From: Candidatus Thermoplasmatota archaeon
GTDB lineage: Archaea > Thermoplasmatota > Thermoplasmata > RBG-16-68-12 > JAGMCJ01
DNA: 53,500 bases
Assembly (NCBI GenBank): GCA_022848865.1
Contig: JAJISE010000009.1
Location: 1 to 53,500 of the forward strand
Direction of reading: 5' to 3'
The notes below the pieces were generated by a model that worked only from the letters and a program-made list of their open reading frames with translations, did no database searches and was not told where the DNA came from. The translations under genes and the position numbers were made by a program. Shown here piece by piece: positions 33,879 to 41,642 of this stretch (position 1 is the stretch's first letter; each line of letters starts with the position of its first letter).

Positions 33879-33898
33879 GTTCCCCTTCTCATGGGAAC
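33879..33898. repeat. Hairpin between convergent genes
   Basis: GTTCCC and GGGAAC form a perfect 6-bp inverted repeat with an 8-base loop in the 54-base gap after the reductive-dehalogenase-like gene. It may help end transcription from either side, but no clear T-run follows. Confidence 0.3.
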
Positions 33899-33913
33899 GT
33901 CAGTATGGGGGCC

Positions 33914-34177
33914 CTATTCTTCCCCGATGTCGACGTCCTCAGCTTCAGAGGCGGACGAGGGGAGGTATCTCATGATTGTCCCCGCGACGAGTAAAAGCAG
34001 GACCAAAACTGTCACAGGGCCGGCCATGGAAGGGTAGGTCCACACCTTCCAGCCCTCTTCAGCATAGACAAGGAACGACAGAAGCAGGAGAGCGATGTAT
34101 ATCACGAGGAGTATGGACCCGAGGATGATGAGGCCGTTTCCCAGGTCCCGCAGCGTCGTCCTGTCCGCTACCGCCAT
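33914..34177 (-). CDS. Small two-helix membrane protein downstream of a Ras-like GTPase
   Basis: 87 aa. Two hydrophobic helices, GLIILGSILLVIYIALLLLS and AGPVTVLVLLLLVAGTIM, are joined by a short loop (VYAEEGWKVWTYPSM). The N-terminus is charged and the C-terminus very acidic (SASEAEDVDIGEE). No family is recognised. ATG 34177 is supported by GGAG 6 bases upstream; a longer frame runs into the GTPase gene. It starts 34 bases after the GTPase stop on the same strand, so the two are probably one transcript and the protein might anchor the GTPase to the membrane (inference). Confidence 0.7.
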   Translation of the reverse strand: MAVADRTTLRDLGNGLIILGSILLVIYIALLLLSFLVYAEEGWKVWTYPSMAGPVTVLVLLLLVAGTIMRYLPSSASEAEDVDIGEE

Positions 34178-34211
34178 ATCGTTCTCCACGCTGGATATGG
34201 GGATTCGTGTG

Positions 34212-34829
34212 CTAAAAGGCTTTCGCAGAGATTCCAGCGGGGCGTTCCAGGATGCCGAATCTCTGCTCTGCGAGGAAGTCGGTGTCGGGGCCAAGCTGTC
34301 TCTCCACGATGCTCTTGGCCAGGAACTCGAAGGCTTGCTGGACGTTGTTTCCCGTCTTTGCGCTCGTCATCACGACAGAGGAGGAGAATACATCGCCGAG
34401 TCTGAACACATCGTCCTCGTGGACCTCGACCTGATCGACGAGGTCGTCCTTGTTCACGATGATGCACATGGGCAGGTTCCTCACCGACTCTGGGGTTGCC
34501 GCAATCCAGTGGTCAAGACTCTCAGCCGTGCTTCTCCGCGTCACGTCACAGACAGCCAGCAGTCCCTGAACTCCGCGGAAGTACGCCTCGTCCGTGAGGT
34601 CTGACAGGGGAAGGTCCCCCATGATGTCCCACAGCGTCATGTCGATCTCAATCATCTTCTCCCGAAGCTCCAGCTGGAGCTTGACGACCTTCTTGTACAC
34701 CTTCGCGCCCATTGTCTGGCGGTACTCCCCGCTAAAATGGTCCATCATGTATCTCTCGACAAGACAGGTCTTTCCCACTGCTCTGTCACCGATTAGGCAG
34801 AGTTTGATCTTCATCTTGTCATAGTCCAC
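34212..34829 (-). CDS. Ras/Rab-like small GTPase
   Basis: 205 aa, close in size to eukaryotic Ras-superfamily proteins. G1 is GDRAVGKT (residues 14-21), switch I holds a candidate Thr in EYRQTMGAK, G3 is TLWDIMGD, G4 is VNKDD and G5 is TSAKTG. The glutamine that helps GTP hydrolysis (WDTAGQ in Ras) is replaced: the motif reads WDIMGD. Hydrolysis may therefore be slow or need a partner. There is no lipidation motif. The start is GTG 34829 with GAGGT 6 bases before it, and GCATTTAAGCC is the likely TATA box. A small membrane protein gene follows. Confidence 0.88.
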   Translation of the reverse strand: MDYDKMKIKLCLIGDRAVGKTCLVERYMMDHFSGEYRQTMGAKVYKKVVKLQLELREKMIEIDMTLWDIMGDLPLSDLTDEAYFRGVQGLLAVCDVTRRSTAESLDHWIAATPESVRNLPMCIIVNKDDLVDQVEVHEDDVFRLGDVFSSSVVMTSAKTGNNVQQAFEFLAKSIVERQLGPDTDFLAEQRFGILERPAGISAKAF

Positions 34830-34936
34830 GGTAGGACCTCTGAGGATGTGGACTTGATTGCGGCTTAAATGCCTTCTTTCGTGTTTATCAGGATTAATAG
34901 TGAGTCCGCATTCGCCTGAGGAGCCTGTCCATCCTT

Positions 34937-35323
34937 CTAAAGGCCGTTGCAGAACGTATCGATGCCACTGATGACCACAATCTGGGCAAGGATCAGCAGA
35001 ATGTAAGGATGGATTCCTTTCTGTGAGATGCGACTTAGAACCGCGCGGAGATTGTCCAGCTTGCCCTCCGAATCCTGATCGGTCAGGGAGTTCCGACAGA
35101 CGAGGTGCTTCAGCCAGCCCCTGTGCTCCTCGAACCTCTCTTTCCCGACTTCCGGGGAGAACCGGATCTCCTCGTCGTCCACAAAGATGAATGGATTCCC
35201 ATGGATCTCGATCGTCCTCTCCAGTCGGTTCAGCTCGGCGAACAGCATCTGCAGCTTCAGGCTGTCATCGATGTCCTGCTCCACGAAACGGAACTCCGGG
35301 AAGTTCTCAAAATCGGGCTCCAT
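34937..35323 (-). CDS. Hypothetical protein with a C-terminal membrane helix
   Basis: 128 aa. The first 100 residues are acidic and helical, then a single hydrophobic segment (YILLILAQIVVISGI) lies within 10 residues of the C-terminus. This is the layout of a tail-anchored protein. No family is recognised. No Shine-Dalgarno is seen; CGATATAC about 30 bases before the ATG on the minus strand may serve a leaderless mRNA. It is transcribed in the same direction as the Ras-like GTPase but separated by a promoter-like gap. Confidence 0.6.
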   Translation of the reverse strand: MEPDFENFPEFRFVEQDIDDSLKLQMLFAELNRLERTIEIHGNPFIFVDDEEIRFSPEVGKERFEEHRGWLKHLVCRNSLTDQDSEGKLDNLRAVLSRISQKGIHPYILLILAQIVVISGIDTFCNGL

Positions 35324-35412
35324 ATGCCAGGATTAGAGAGGCATATCAGAGTATATCGTTTTCCTTTAGATTTTCAAAGATGATAACGAGCTGGCCCAAC
35401 AGCCAGTCAAAA

Positions 35413-36369
35413 TCACATGCTTTTTGTCCTTTCGAGCAGGCACGCCATCATAATTGGGAGGAACGCTGTGGCATCACCCTCGATCGTGACTTCACTGGCC
35501 TCCTCCGCCACCTTTCCCCAGGATATCCCTTCCCTCACTCGAGCTCCAGAGAGGCTTCCGTCATACTCGAGGGCCGTCGTTACATAGACGGCGTAGTCCA
35601 GACCCCCTTTGAACTGGTTCCACCACATCGTATGGTGCTTCGATATCCCGCCACCGACCATCAGGGCCCCGGTCTTCTCCGCTTCGAAGACCATGTCGCT
35701 CAGCTCCTTCTCGTCCTGGAAGACGTCAATCGTGAGGTCCTTGTGCTCCTGCCAGAAGCTCCAGACCTGATAGCCGAACGCGCCGTCCGTGATGCCGGGA
35801 ACGTATACTGGGATCTTGTTCTTCACCGCCCAGTAGAGAATGGAGCTCTCGTCATCCATGCTCGAGCCGAATCGCCACAAGAGGTCCTTGGTCGAGATCC
35901 TCCGGGTCCCCTCTTCCCACATCTGTTCGAGAACAGGCTGGATCCGCTCCTCGAGGATCTTGCCATAGCTCTCGTTCGGAACAAGGACGTTCCCAAGCCT
36001 GTTCACGCCCTCGCGGTGAAGAAGCGCGTCGTCCATGTCAAAGCTCCCGTGATAGTACTCGGCCCAACTCCTCGCCAGATCGTGGTCAACGGTTCCGCAT
36101 GTGGTGATGACTACGTCGAACCATCCAAGCTTCAGCATGTCCTTGATAATCCCCCTGGCCCCGGTGGCGATTATGCACGCGGGGAACGAGAGGAACCTCA
36201 GACAATCCTCATCCTCGATCATCCTCTGAAGTATCTCTGTCCCATCCGCCAGCTTCTTGGCTGTGAACCCTCCGGAGGCTCTCATCGCGCTCACGAGATC
36301 GCTCACGCTCATGCCCTTGCGAATGGAGATGTCCTCGACCACGTCGGACAGGACGTCCTCACGGTTCAT
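35413..36369 (-). CDS. dys: Deoxyhypusine synthase
   Basis: 318 aa. It transfers the aminobutyl group of spermidine to a lysine of aIF5A, using NAD. Family marks: SFPACIIATGARGIIKDML, VVITTCGTVDHDLARSW, the substrate region PVYVPGITDGAFGYQVW, and the catalytic GGGISKHHTMWWNQFKGG with active-site Lys near 243. ATG 36369 is the family start and has CTTTTATG about 28 bases upstream, suggesting a leaderless mRNA; a frame open to 36603 crosses the CBS gene on the other strand. The long plus-strand frame over this gene is not coding. Confidence 0.96.
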   Translation of the reverse strand: MNREDVLSDVVEDISIRKGMSVSDLVSAMRASGGFTAKKLADGTEILQRMIEDEDCLRFLSFPACIIATGARGIIKDMLKLGWFDVVITTCGTVDHDLARSWAEYYHGSFDMDDALLHREGVNRLGNVLVPNESYGKILEERIQPVLEQMWEEGTRRISTKDLLWRFGSSMDDESSILYWAVKNKIPVYVPGITDGAFGYQVWSFWQEHKDLTIDVFQDEKELSDMVFEAEKTGALMVGGGISKHHTMWWNQFKGGLDYAVYVTTALEYDGSLSGARVREGISWGKVAEEASEVTIEGDATAFLPIMMACLLERTKSM

Positions 36370-36412
36370 CGTAGACGGGTAAGCGGGACATGCATAAAAG
36401 CTCTCATGGGAA

Positions 36413-36424
36413 AGATTATTAATC
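36413..36424 (+). promoter_or_regulatory. TATA-like promoter of the CBS gene
   Basis: GATTATTAATCG is centred about 27 bases before ATG 36446. It lies close to the oppositely directed box of dys (CTTTTATG on the minus strand near 36397), so the two promoters are divergent and within 20 bases of each other. Confidence 0.5.
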
Positions 36425-36445
36425 GGTCGCGCAGATGACGCGGAG

Positions 36446-36919
36446 ATGAGGGCCAAGGATGTGATGGTCAAGGATACCATCGTTCTCTCCCCTGAGGATA
36501 CTATTGCGGATGCGGTCGAGAAGTTCGCGAAGCATAGGATCGGTGGTTGCCCTGTCGTGGATGACAAAGGATGCGTCCTGGGAATCATGACGGAAACGAA
36601 CATACTGGAATCCCTGAAAACGCACTACAAAGAGCTCAAGATGAGGGTTCCTCCTGAGACGATAATCGGAATCAGCTTCGTGGAGATCGCCAAGAAGAGG
36701 GAGGCCGTGGAGGCTTTTGAGCGGATAGCGAACACGCCTGTGAGGGATGCCATGACAAGAAAGGTCGTCACGGCTGCGCCGGATGATGAGGTCGAGGATG
36801 TGATCCAGATGATGGTCAGGAACGACGTGAACAGAATCCCGGTCGTTGACAAGGGTGTGCTCGTGGGAATAGTGACGCGCGGCGATATCCTGAGAGCTGT
36901 GCAGGGCATGCTCACCTGA
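36446..36919 (+). CDS. Two-CBS-domain protein
   Basis: 157 aa consisting of a pair of CBS domains (a Bateman module) and nothing else. CBS1 has RAKDVMVKDTIVLSPEDTIADA and RIGGCPVVDDKGCVLGIMTE. CBS2 has VRDAMTRKVVTAAPDDEVED and NRIPVVDKGVLVGIVTRGDI. Such modules bind adenine nucleotides or SAM and control partners. The partner is unknown. The stop lies directly next to the 3' end of the convergent SAP-like gene. It is divergent from dys. Confidence 0.93.
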   Translation: MRAKDVMVKDTIVLSPEDTIADAVEKFAKHRIGGCPVVDDKGCVLGIMTETNILESLKTHYKELKMRVPPETIIGISFVEIAKKREAVEAFERIANTPVRDAMTRKVVTAAPDDEVEDVIQMMVRNDVNRIPVVDKGVLVGIVTRGDILRAVQGMLT

Positions 36920-38356
36920 TCAAGGCTTGAAGATCCCCTTTAGCTTGTCCTTGATGCCTTCCCTTTTCGCGCTCCACTCGAACACTCTATTGCAGTCCAT
37001 GCACTTCCCCCATCCGTTGTCGTAGAACTCCAGGTTCCTTGACTTGCAGGCGCCGCATATGCCCTCCGTCGGCTTGGCGATTCCCCGCCTTTTCCTCTCG
37101 TCCTCCAGCCTCGGGGCCAGGCGTCTCGCAAGCTCTTCGGCTTCCTTTGCGAAATACGTGCCGTTCACGTAGTCGCCCTGGGACAGGATCTCCTTCGCCT
37201 TCTCGAGAACTGTCTTGACCTCGGTGACGTCAATCCGATACTCCTCGGCCTCGAAGATAAGCGGTTCGACCTTCATGATTATCCTCTGGGCGTTCTCCAC
37301 CTGCCTCCGCCTCAGCTCCATCGCCTTCTGAATCTGCTTGTGCTGGGACTGCATTGCAGCGTGCTCCGCTCTCTTGGTCAGCTCGTTGCAGAGGATGTAG
37401 TCCTTGTTTCTCAGTGCGATCTTCGCCTGTTTGAGGAACTTCTCGGCTTCCACGATGTCGGCTCCTACGTGCTCTGCTTCTTCGACTATGACCGACGTGG
37501 CCGGTATGGCCTGCTTTATCTCCTCAATCCGGGTCTCCTTCGCCTTCTTGGCAAGCTTCTCGGCTCTCGCCAGATGCTTGAGACTGGCGGTGTAGTTACC
37601 GCTCTCCATGGCCTCCTCGGCCCGCCGGATGATGTCCCTCGCCTTGGAGATGTCGGCACCCAGGTCAGCGACGTCGAAGACGAAACGTCGGGTCGAGAGG
37701 AAGGTCTCCTTTGACTTCTGGACGTCCGCCGCATACAGCTTCTTCGTGGCCTTGTCGATGCTCTTGATGACTTTCTTGTCCTCGAATATCGAGCCGTCCG
37801 CATAGGCCTTCTTCGCCCTCATGATCACGGAGATTGCCTTGTCGACTTTCGCATCTGTCTTCCCGCTTTCCCTTACAAGACCCTCCGCCGAGAGCAGCGC
37901 GTAGCTGTACGTGTACCTGTGGAAGTTCCTGAGCAGGTCATCTATGTCTGCCAGCGCTTCCTGAGTCAGGGACAGGGCCTTCGCGTAGCTGCCCTCCTCA
38001 TATCTCATGCGGGCGCGGTCGACCAGCTCCTCGACTCTTCGAAAATCCACGTCGACGTTCTTGCCCTCTATGATGACGGGGTCCGCCTCCTCGTCCTCTA
38101 GCGGCGGGAGTTTCTCGGCCTCTTCCACAATCTCCTGCACGTCCTCGCCAATCTCGGCCGTTTCCTCTTCGTCCTTCTTGAGCTCCTCGACCTCATCCTC
38201 CAGGAGGAGATTATCGATGTCCTCGACCGCGGCGATCGCCGACACGATGTCGACCTTCTTCTTCAGACCCTTCAAAGAAATCGAATGCTCCCTAGCGAAC
38301 TCTCTGAGCTCCTTGACCTTCATCTTGGACAGTGTGTCCTCTACTGCAAGCGGCAT
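36920..38356 (-). CDS. SAP-like / long helical repeat / zinc-ribbon protein
   Basis: 478 aa. Residues 8-45 resemble a SAP DNA-binding motif (KMKVKELREFAREHSISLKG, KKKVDIVSAI). An acidic linker follows. Residues 105-430 are repeated helical pairs with a recurring pattern of the type ARDIIRRAEEAMESGNYTAS and ETVLEKAKEILSQGDYVNGT, similar to TPR but degenerate. The C-terminus is a zinc ribbon: CGACKSRNLEFYDNGWGKCMDC. The combination suggests a DNA- or RNA-linked scaffold in the cytosol; the function is not known. ATG 38356 has GGGGAG shortly before it. Confidence 0.78.
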   Translation of the reverse strand: MPLAVEDTLSKMKVKELREFAREHSISLKGLKKKVDIVSAIAAVEDIDNLLLEDEVEELKKDEEETAEIGEDVQEIVEEAEKLPPLEDEEADPVIIEGKNVDVDFRRVEELVDRARMRYEEGSYAKALSLTQEALADIDDLLRNFHRYTYSYALLSAEGLVRESGKTDAKVDKAISVIMRAKKAYADGSIFEDKKVIKSIDKATKKLYAADVQKSKETFLSTRRFVFDVADLGADISKARDIIRRAEEAMESGNYTASLKHLARAEKLAKKAKETRIEEIKQAIPATSVIVEEAEHVGADIVEAEKFLKQAKIALRNKDYILCNELTKRAEHAAMQSQHKQIQKAMELRRRQVENAQRIIMKVEPLIFEAEEYRIDVTEVKTVLEKAKEILSQGDYVNGTYFAKEAEELARRLAPRLEDERKRRGIAKPTEGICGACKSRNLEFYDNGWGKCMDCNRVFEWSAKREGIKDKLKGIFKP

Positions 38357-38449
38357 GAATGCTCCCCAGGAAGCTATGCGCTAATCAAATCGTGCGGTAA
38401 TAAAAGTTTCGACGTCTCTCGCCGCTTGGATGCTGGAGAGACAGATGGA

Positions 38450-38797
38450 TCATCCCGTCCTGTCTATGACGGCACCGATCTCCTTCTCGAACATGGAGAC
38501 GAGTTCTTTGGCCAACTCGTCCTTCAGTTTCTCGGGAACGAGCTCCATACCCAGTTTCGCCCCGCACTTCGCAATCTTCAAGAGAGCGTATCCTTCCTTC
38601 ACCTTCGCCTCTATGAAATCGGTGACGGCCTCCTTCACCTCTTGCTTAAGCTCTGGATTCGACTCGAGCTTTGCCCTCATGTACAGCTTTATCTCGTCCT
38701 TTATGAGGTCCCTGACGGCCTCGATGAGGATGTCCTCTGATCTAAGCACGCCCCCGGAGGCTTTGATGAAAGGTTCCACGATGCTCTCCTCTACCAT
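38450..38797 (-). CDS. Conserved-looking helical hypothetical protein
   Basis: 115 aa, almost all alpha-helical by pattern and without membrane segments. It contains EPFIKASGGVLRSEDILIEA, then alternating acidic and basic helices (EAVTDFIEAKVKEGYALL) and a C-terminal KLKDELAKELVSMFEKE. I do not recognise a named family. GGGAG lies 4 bases before ATG 38797. It is divergent from the NIF3-like gene; 73 bases separate the two starts and hold both promoters. Confidence 0.72.
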   Translation of the reverse strand: MVEESIVEPFIKASGGVLRSEDILIEAVRDLIKDEIKLYMRAKLESNPELKQEVKEAVTDFIEAKVKEGYALLKIAKCGAKLGMELVPEKLKDELAKELVSMFEKEIGAVIDRTG

Positions 38798-38870
38798 GCT
38801 GCTCCCTATCTCCTCTTACGCTAAAATCCTTTCCGTACAAGTTAAATACCCTCCTCGCTTGGCCAGAAAC

Positions 38871-39824
38871 ATGAAGATGAAGGAGATCTACGGCCTGGCG
38901 ATCAGGATGGGTATGGAAGCGGATCCCAGGGGCAAGAAGTTCGTTCAGGGTGAGCTGAGGAAGACCAAGAAGAAGTTCGAGAAGATGAACGATGAGAAGA
39001 AAGAGGATTTCGATCTGGAGAAGCTGAAGAACCCCTATTCCGACACCAGGATGCTCTACGGTGATGGCGACAGGAAGGTCAAGAGAATGCTGGTGGGTAT
39101 CGACATGACCTCAGGTGAGGTCGTCATGGCCGATCGTCTCGAGGACAAGGGGAAGAAGATCGATCTCATCCTAGGACACCACCCTAGGGGCCGCGCTCTG
39201 GCAGAGCTCCACGATGTAATGCACCTTCAGGAGGAGTGGATGAGGAGCCTGGGCGTTCCCATAAACGTGGCGGAGGGGGTCATGCGGGAGAGGATAATGG
39301 AGGTGCAGAGGCGGGTCATGCCTGCGAATCACTCTCAGCCGGTGGATGCCAGCCGGATATTCGACATCCCGTTCATGACCGTTCACACGCCCTGCGACAA
39401 CATGGGATACAAGTTCGTCCAGGGACTGATGAACAGGAAGAAGCCTGAGACCCTGGGGGATGTGATGAAGGAGTTGAAGAAGGTTCCAGAGTACAAGGAA
39501 GCTGTCAAGAACGCTGCAGGGCCCAAGATAATCATCGGCGCGAAGGATGACAAGGCGGGCAAGGTCATCGTCAAGTTCACCGGAGGCACGATGCCGGGCA
39601 AGGTGGTGTACAAGGAGATGTCCCATGCAGGCGTGGGAACCATGGTCGGGATGCACATACCCGAGGACCATCTGGAGGAAGTAAAGAAACACCACATGAA
39701 ATTCGTGGTCGCGGGGCACATGGCCTCCGACTCCATCGGGCTCAACCTGCTGGTCGACAAGCTCGAGGAGAAGGGGATCGAGGTGATACCTTGCTCTGGC
39801 TTCATCAGGAACAAGAGGAAGTAG
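38871..39824 (+). CDS. NIF3-like (NGG1p-interacting factor 3) family protein
   Basis: 317 aa. The body shows NIF3/DUF34 features: LILGHHPRGRALAEL with paired histidines, FDIPFMTVHTPCDNMGYKF, IIIGAKDDKAGK, and the C-terminal VVAGHMASDSIGLNLLVDKL, in which His and Asp could complete a di-metal site. The function of the family is uncertain; metal-dependent hydrolysis and cofactor-linked roles have been proposed. I chose ATG 38871: GTTAAATACC is centred 25 bases before it (leaderless), whereas the open frame to 38430 overlaps the divergent gene. Confidence 0.78.
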   Translation: MKMKEIYGLAIRMGMEADPRGKKFVQGELRKTKKKFEKMNDEKKEDFDLEKLKNPYSDTRMLYGDGDRKVKRMLVGIDMTSGEVVMADRLEDKGKKIDLILGHHPRGRALAELHDVMHLQEEWMRSLGVPINVAEGVMRERIMEVQRRVMPANHSQPVDASRIFDIPFMTVHTPCDNMGYKFVQGLMNRKKPETLGDVMKELKKVPEYKEAVKNAAGPKIIIGAKDDKAGKVIVKFTGGTMPGKVVYKEMSHAGVGTMVGMHIPEDHLEEVKKHHMKFVVAGHMASDSIGLNLLVDKLEEKGIEVIPCSGFIRNKRK

Positions 39825-39910
39825 ACCGTCGGGCCGCGCTCGGTGATGACACAAGAGGAGAAGTGGTCTCTGGCAAAAGGCTTTATTAAATCGCAATGCC
39901 ATTATTATTG

Positions 39911-41077
39911 ATGATGTTCCCAGAGAGAGGGGGTAGCGTGTTCAAGGACATGAGCAAGCTCTCCTTCGAGTATCTGCCAGAAAGACTCGTTCATAGAGAG
40001 AAGCAGGCGAAGCGGCTGACGACCCTCTTCAGGCCGGTCATCGAGTCGAACGTGACGCAGAACGCCTTCCTCATGGGAAGCGTCGGGACAGGGAAGACCC
40101 ACCTCACCAAGAGGTTCTGTATAGATTTCCAGAGGTTTGCCAACTCGAAGGGGAAGAACCTCGAATACGTGATAGTGAACTGCAGGCAGAGGAACACGGA
40201 CTCCGCCGTTCTCCTGAGAATCCTGACGCATTTCGATGAGCGGTTCCCGGACAGGGGGTTCAGCATAACCGAGATGCTTCAGATCCTGCGAAAGCACATC
40301 CAGAAGAGAAAGGCCCATCTCCTTGTGGTCCTCGACGAGGCGGACGTCCTCCTGAAGAAGAGCGGTTCGGACCTGATCTACAGTCTTTCGCGTTTCGATG
40401 AGGAGTCCGTGGGACAGAAATCGTCGGTCTCCATGATTCTGATCTCCCAAAAGTACGTCCTGGACATAATGGATGTCCCCTCCCTTTCAACGTTCAAGAG
40501 GACGAACATCATCGAGTTCGGGAAATATCCGACGGACGAGCTCAGAGACATAGTAGGTGACAGGGTGGAGCTCGCCTTTCATCCCGGGATGGTTGAGGAT
40601 CAGTCGGTGAGCCTAATAGCTGACATAGCATCGGAGTGGGGGGACGCCAGGTATGCGATCGAGCTCCTCGAGAAGGCGGGGATGCTGGCGGACGAGGAGA
40701 GCTCCAAGGAGGTGACCCCGGAGAACGTGCGGGCCGCCAAGGCCGAGACGTATTCAACTATCACGGAGACCAAGATCGGCGAGCTGGACCCGCATAAGAA
40801 GCTCGTCCTGCTGGGGATAGCGAGGAGGATGAAGCGGGAGGCGTACATAACCACTGGAGAGGCCGAGGATGGATACGCAATCGCATGCGAGGAGTTCGGA
40901 GAGAGAAAGCGAGGACACACACAGTTCTGGAAGTACCTCAAAGAACTGGATGCTCTGGGCCTCATAGACACGAGGGTGTCCAGAGAGGGGATGGTAGGGA
41001 AGACTACCATGATATCCCTTCCAGAGATTCCCGCGAAGGTCCTGGAGGAGAGATTGGAGAGCGGGCTGAGGCTTTGA
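39911..41077 (+). CDS. cdc6: Orc1/Cdc6-type replication initiator
   Basis: 388 aa. AAA+ protein that recognises archaeal origins and loads MCM. The start region has LSFEYLPERLVHREKQ. Walker A is GSVGTGKTH near residue 57, and Walker B is LLVVLDEADVL near 142. Sensor 1 is MILISQ, where Asn is more usual than Gln, and sensor 2 is GDARYAIELLEKAG. A C-terminal winged helix includes TGEAEDGYAIACEEFG and YLKELDALGLIDTR. CTTTATTAAATC centred near 39886 predicts a start at about 39912, so ATG 39911 is likely, in place of the first ATG at 39896. A DUF835 gene follows after one base. No origin-recognition box was seen upstream. Confidence 0.93.
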   Translation: MMFPERGGSVFKDMSKLSFEYLPERLVHREKQAKRLTTLFRPVIESNVTQNAFLMGSVGTGKTHLTKRFCIDFQRFANSKGKNLEYVIVNCRQRNTDSAVLLRILTHFDERFPDRGFSITEMLQILRKHIQKRKAHLLVVLDEADVLLKKSGSDLIYSLSRFDEESVGQKSSVSMILISQKYVLDIMDVPSLSTFKRTNIIEFGKYPTDELRDIVGDRVELAFHPGMVEDQSVSLIADIASEWGDARYAIELLEKAGMLADEESSKEVTPENVRAAKAETYSTITETKIGELDPHKKLVLLGIARRMKREAYITTGEAEDGYAIACEEFGERKRGHTQFWKYLKELDALGLIDTRVSREGMVGKTTMISLPEIPAKVLEERLESGLRL

Positions 41078-41078
41078 G

Positions 41079-41606
41079 ATGAAAAGACCCTACAACATGA
41101 CTGGCGGCCTGTGCTATCTGGTCAAGGAGAAGAAACCGGAAATCAGCTTCAGGATATTCAAGATGATCATGGAGGATGGCGCTCCTGGGCTTTGCGTCAC
41201 CCGCCTGCATCCGGAGAGAGCGAGAAAGGATTTCGGACTCGGGGATGTCAGGATAATATGGTTGTGCCACACCCCTGGGGAGGACTACCACGACCCGACG
41301 GCGCTGGGGACGCTCCTCAAGGTGATAAGCAAGTTCATCCAAGACCAAGGTGAGTGTGTCGTTCTTTTCGATGGATTCGAGTATCTTATGATGAACAACG
41401 GTTTCCTCCAGACGCTCCTGTTCGTTGAGAACCTGAATGAGTTCGTGATGCAGAACAAGGCAATTGTGATTTTGCCCGTCTGTCCAGACACCTTGGATGA
41501 GAAGGAGCTCGCGCTTCTTGAGAGAGACCTGCAGGTCATCGAGACTCCGACCGTTGAGAGGGGACTGGAAGCCACCAAGTTGATAAAACTGCTCGACAAC
41601 TACTGA
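41079..41606 (+). CDS. DUF835 family protein
   Basis: 175 aa. The DUF835 pattern is clear: GGLCYLVKEKKPEISFRIF, GLCVTRLHPERARKDFG, IIWLCHTPGED, VVLFDGFEYLMMNNGFLQTLLF, ILPVCPDTLDEKELALLERDL. The fold is thought to resemble a KaiC/RecA-like domain without nucleotide loops, often fused to regulators. Activity unknown. Its ATG follows the cdc6 stop by one base, so the two are translated together, which suggests a role in replication control (inference). Confidence 0.88.
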   Translation: MKRPYNMTGGLCYLVKEKKPEISFRIFKMIMEDGAPGLCVTRLHPERARKDFGLGDVRIIWLCHTPGEDYHDPTALGTLLKVISKFIQDQGECVVLFDGFEYLMMNNGFLQTLLFVENLNEFVMQNKAIVILPVCPDTLDEKELALLERDLQVIETPTVERGLEATKLIKLLDNY

Positions 41607-41642
41607 GCAAGCTTTATCTGGCGGGCATGAGTTATTCCGATC

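Noticed and set aside
35191-36438. A 415-codon open frame on the plus strand
   Set aside because: Antisense to deoxyhypusine synthase; no recognisable domain, and composition is that of a shadow frame.
38430-38870. N-terminal extension of the NIF3-like protein
   Set aside because: It would overlap the whole divergent 115-aa gene, and it contains the TATA-like box of the NIF3-like gene.
39825-39910. Replication origin next to cdc6
   Set aside because: Archaeal origins often lie beside cdc6, but I saw no repeated origin-recognition boxes or extended AT-rich unwinding region in this short gap.
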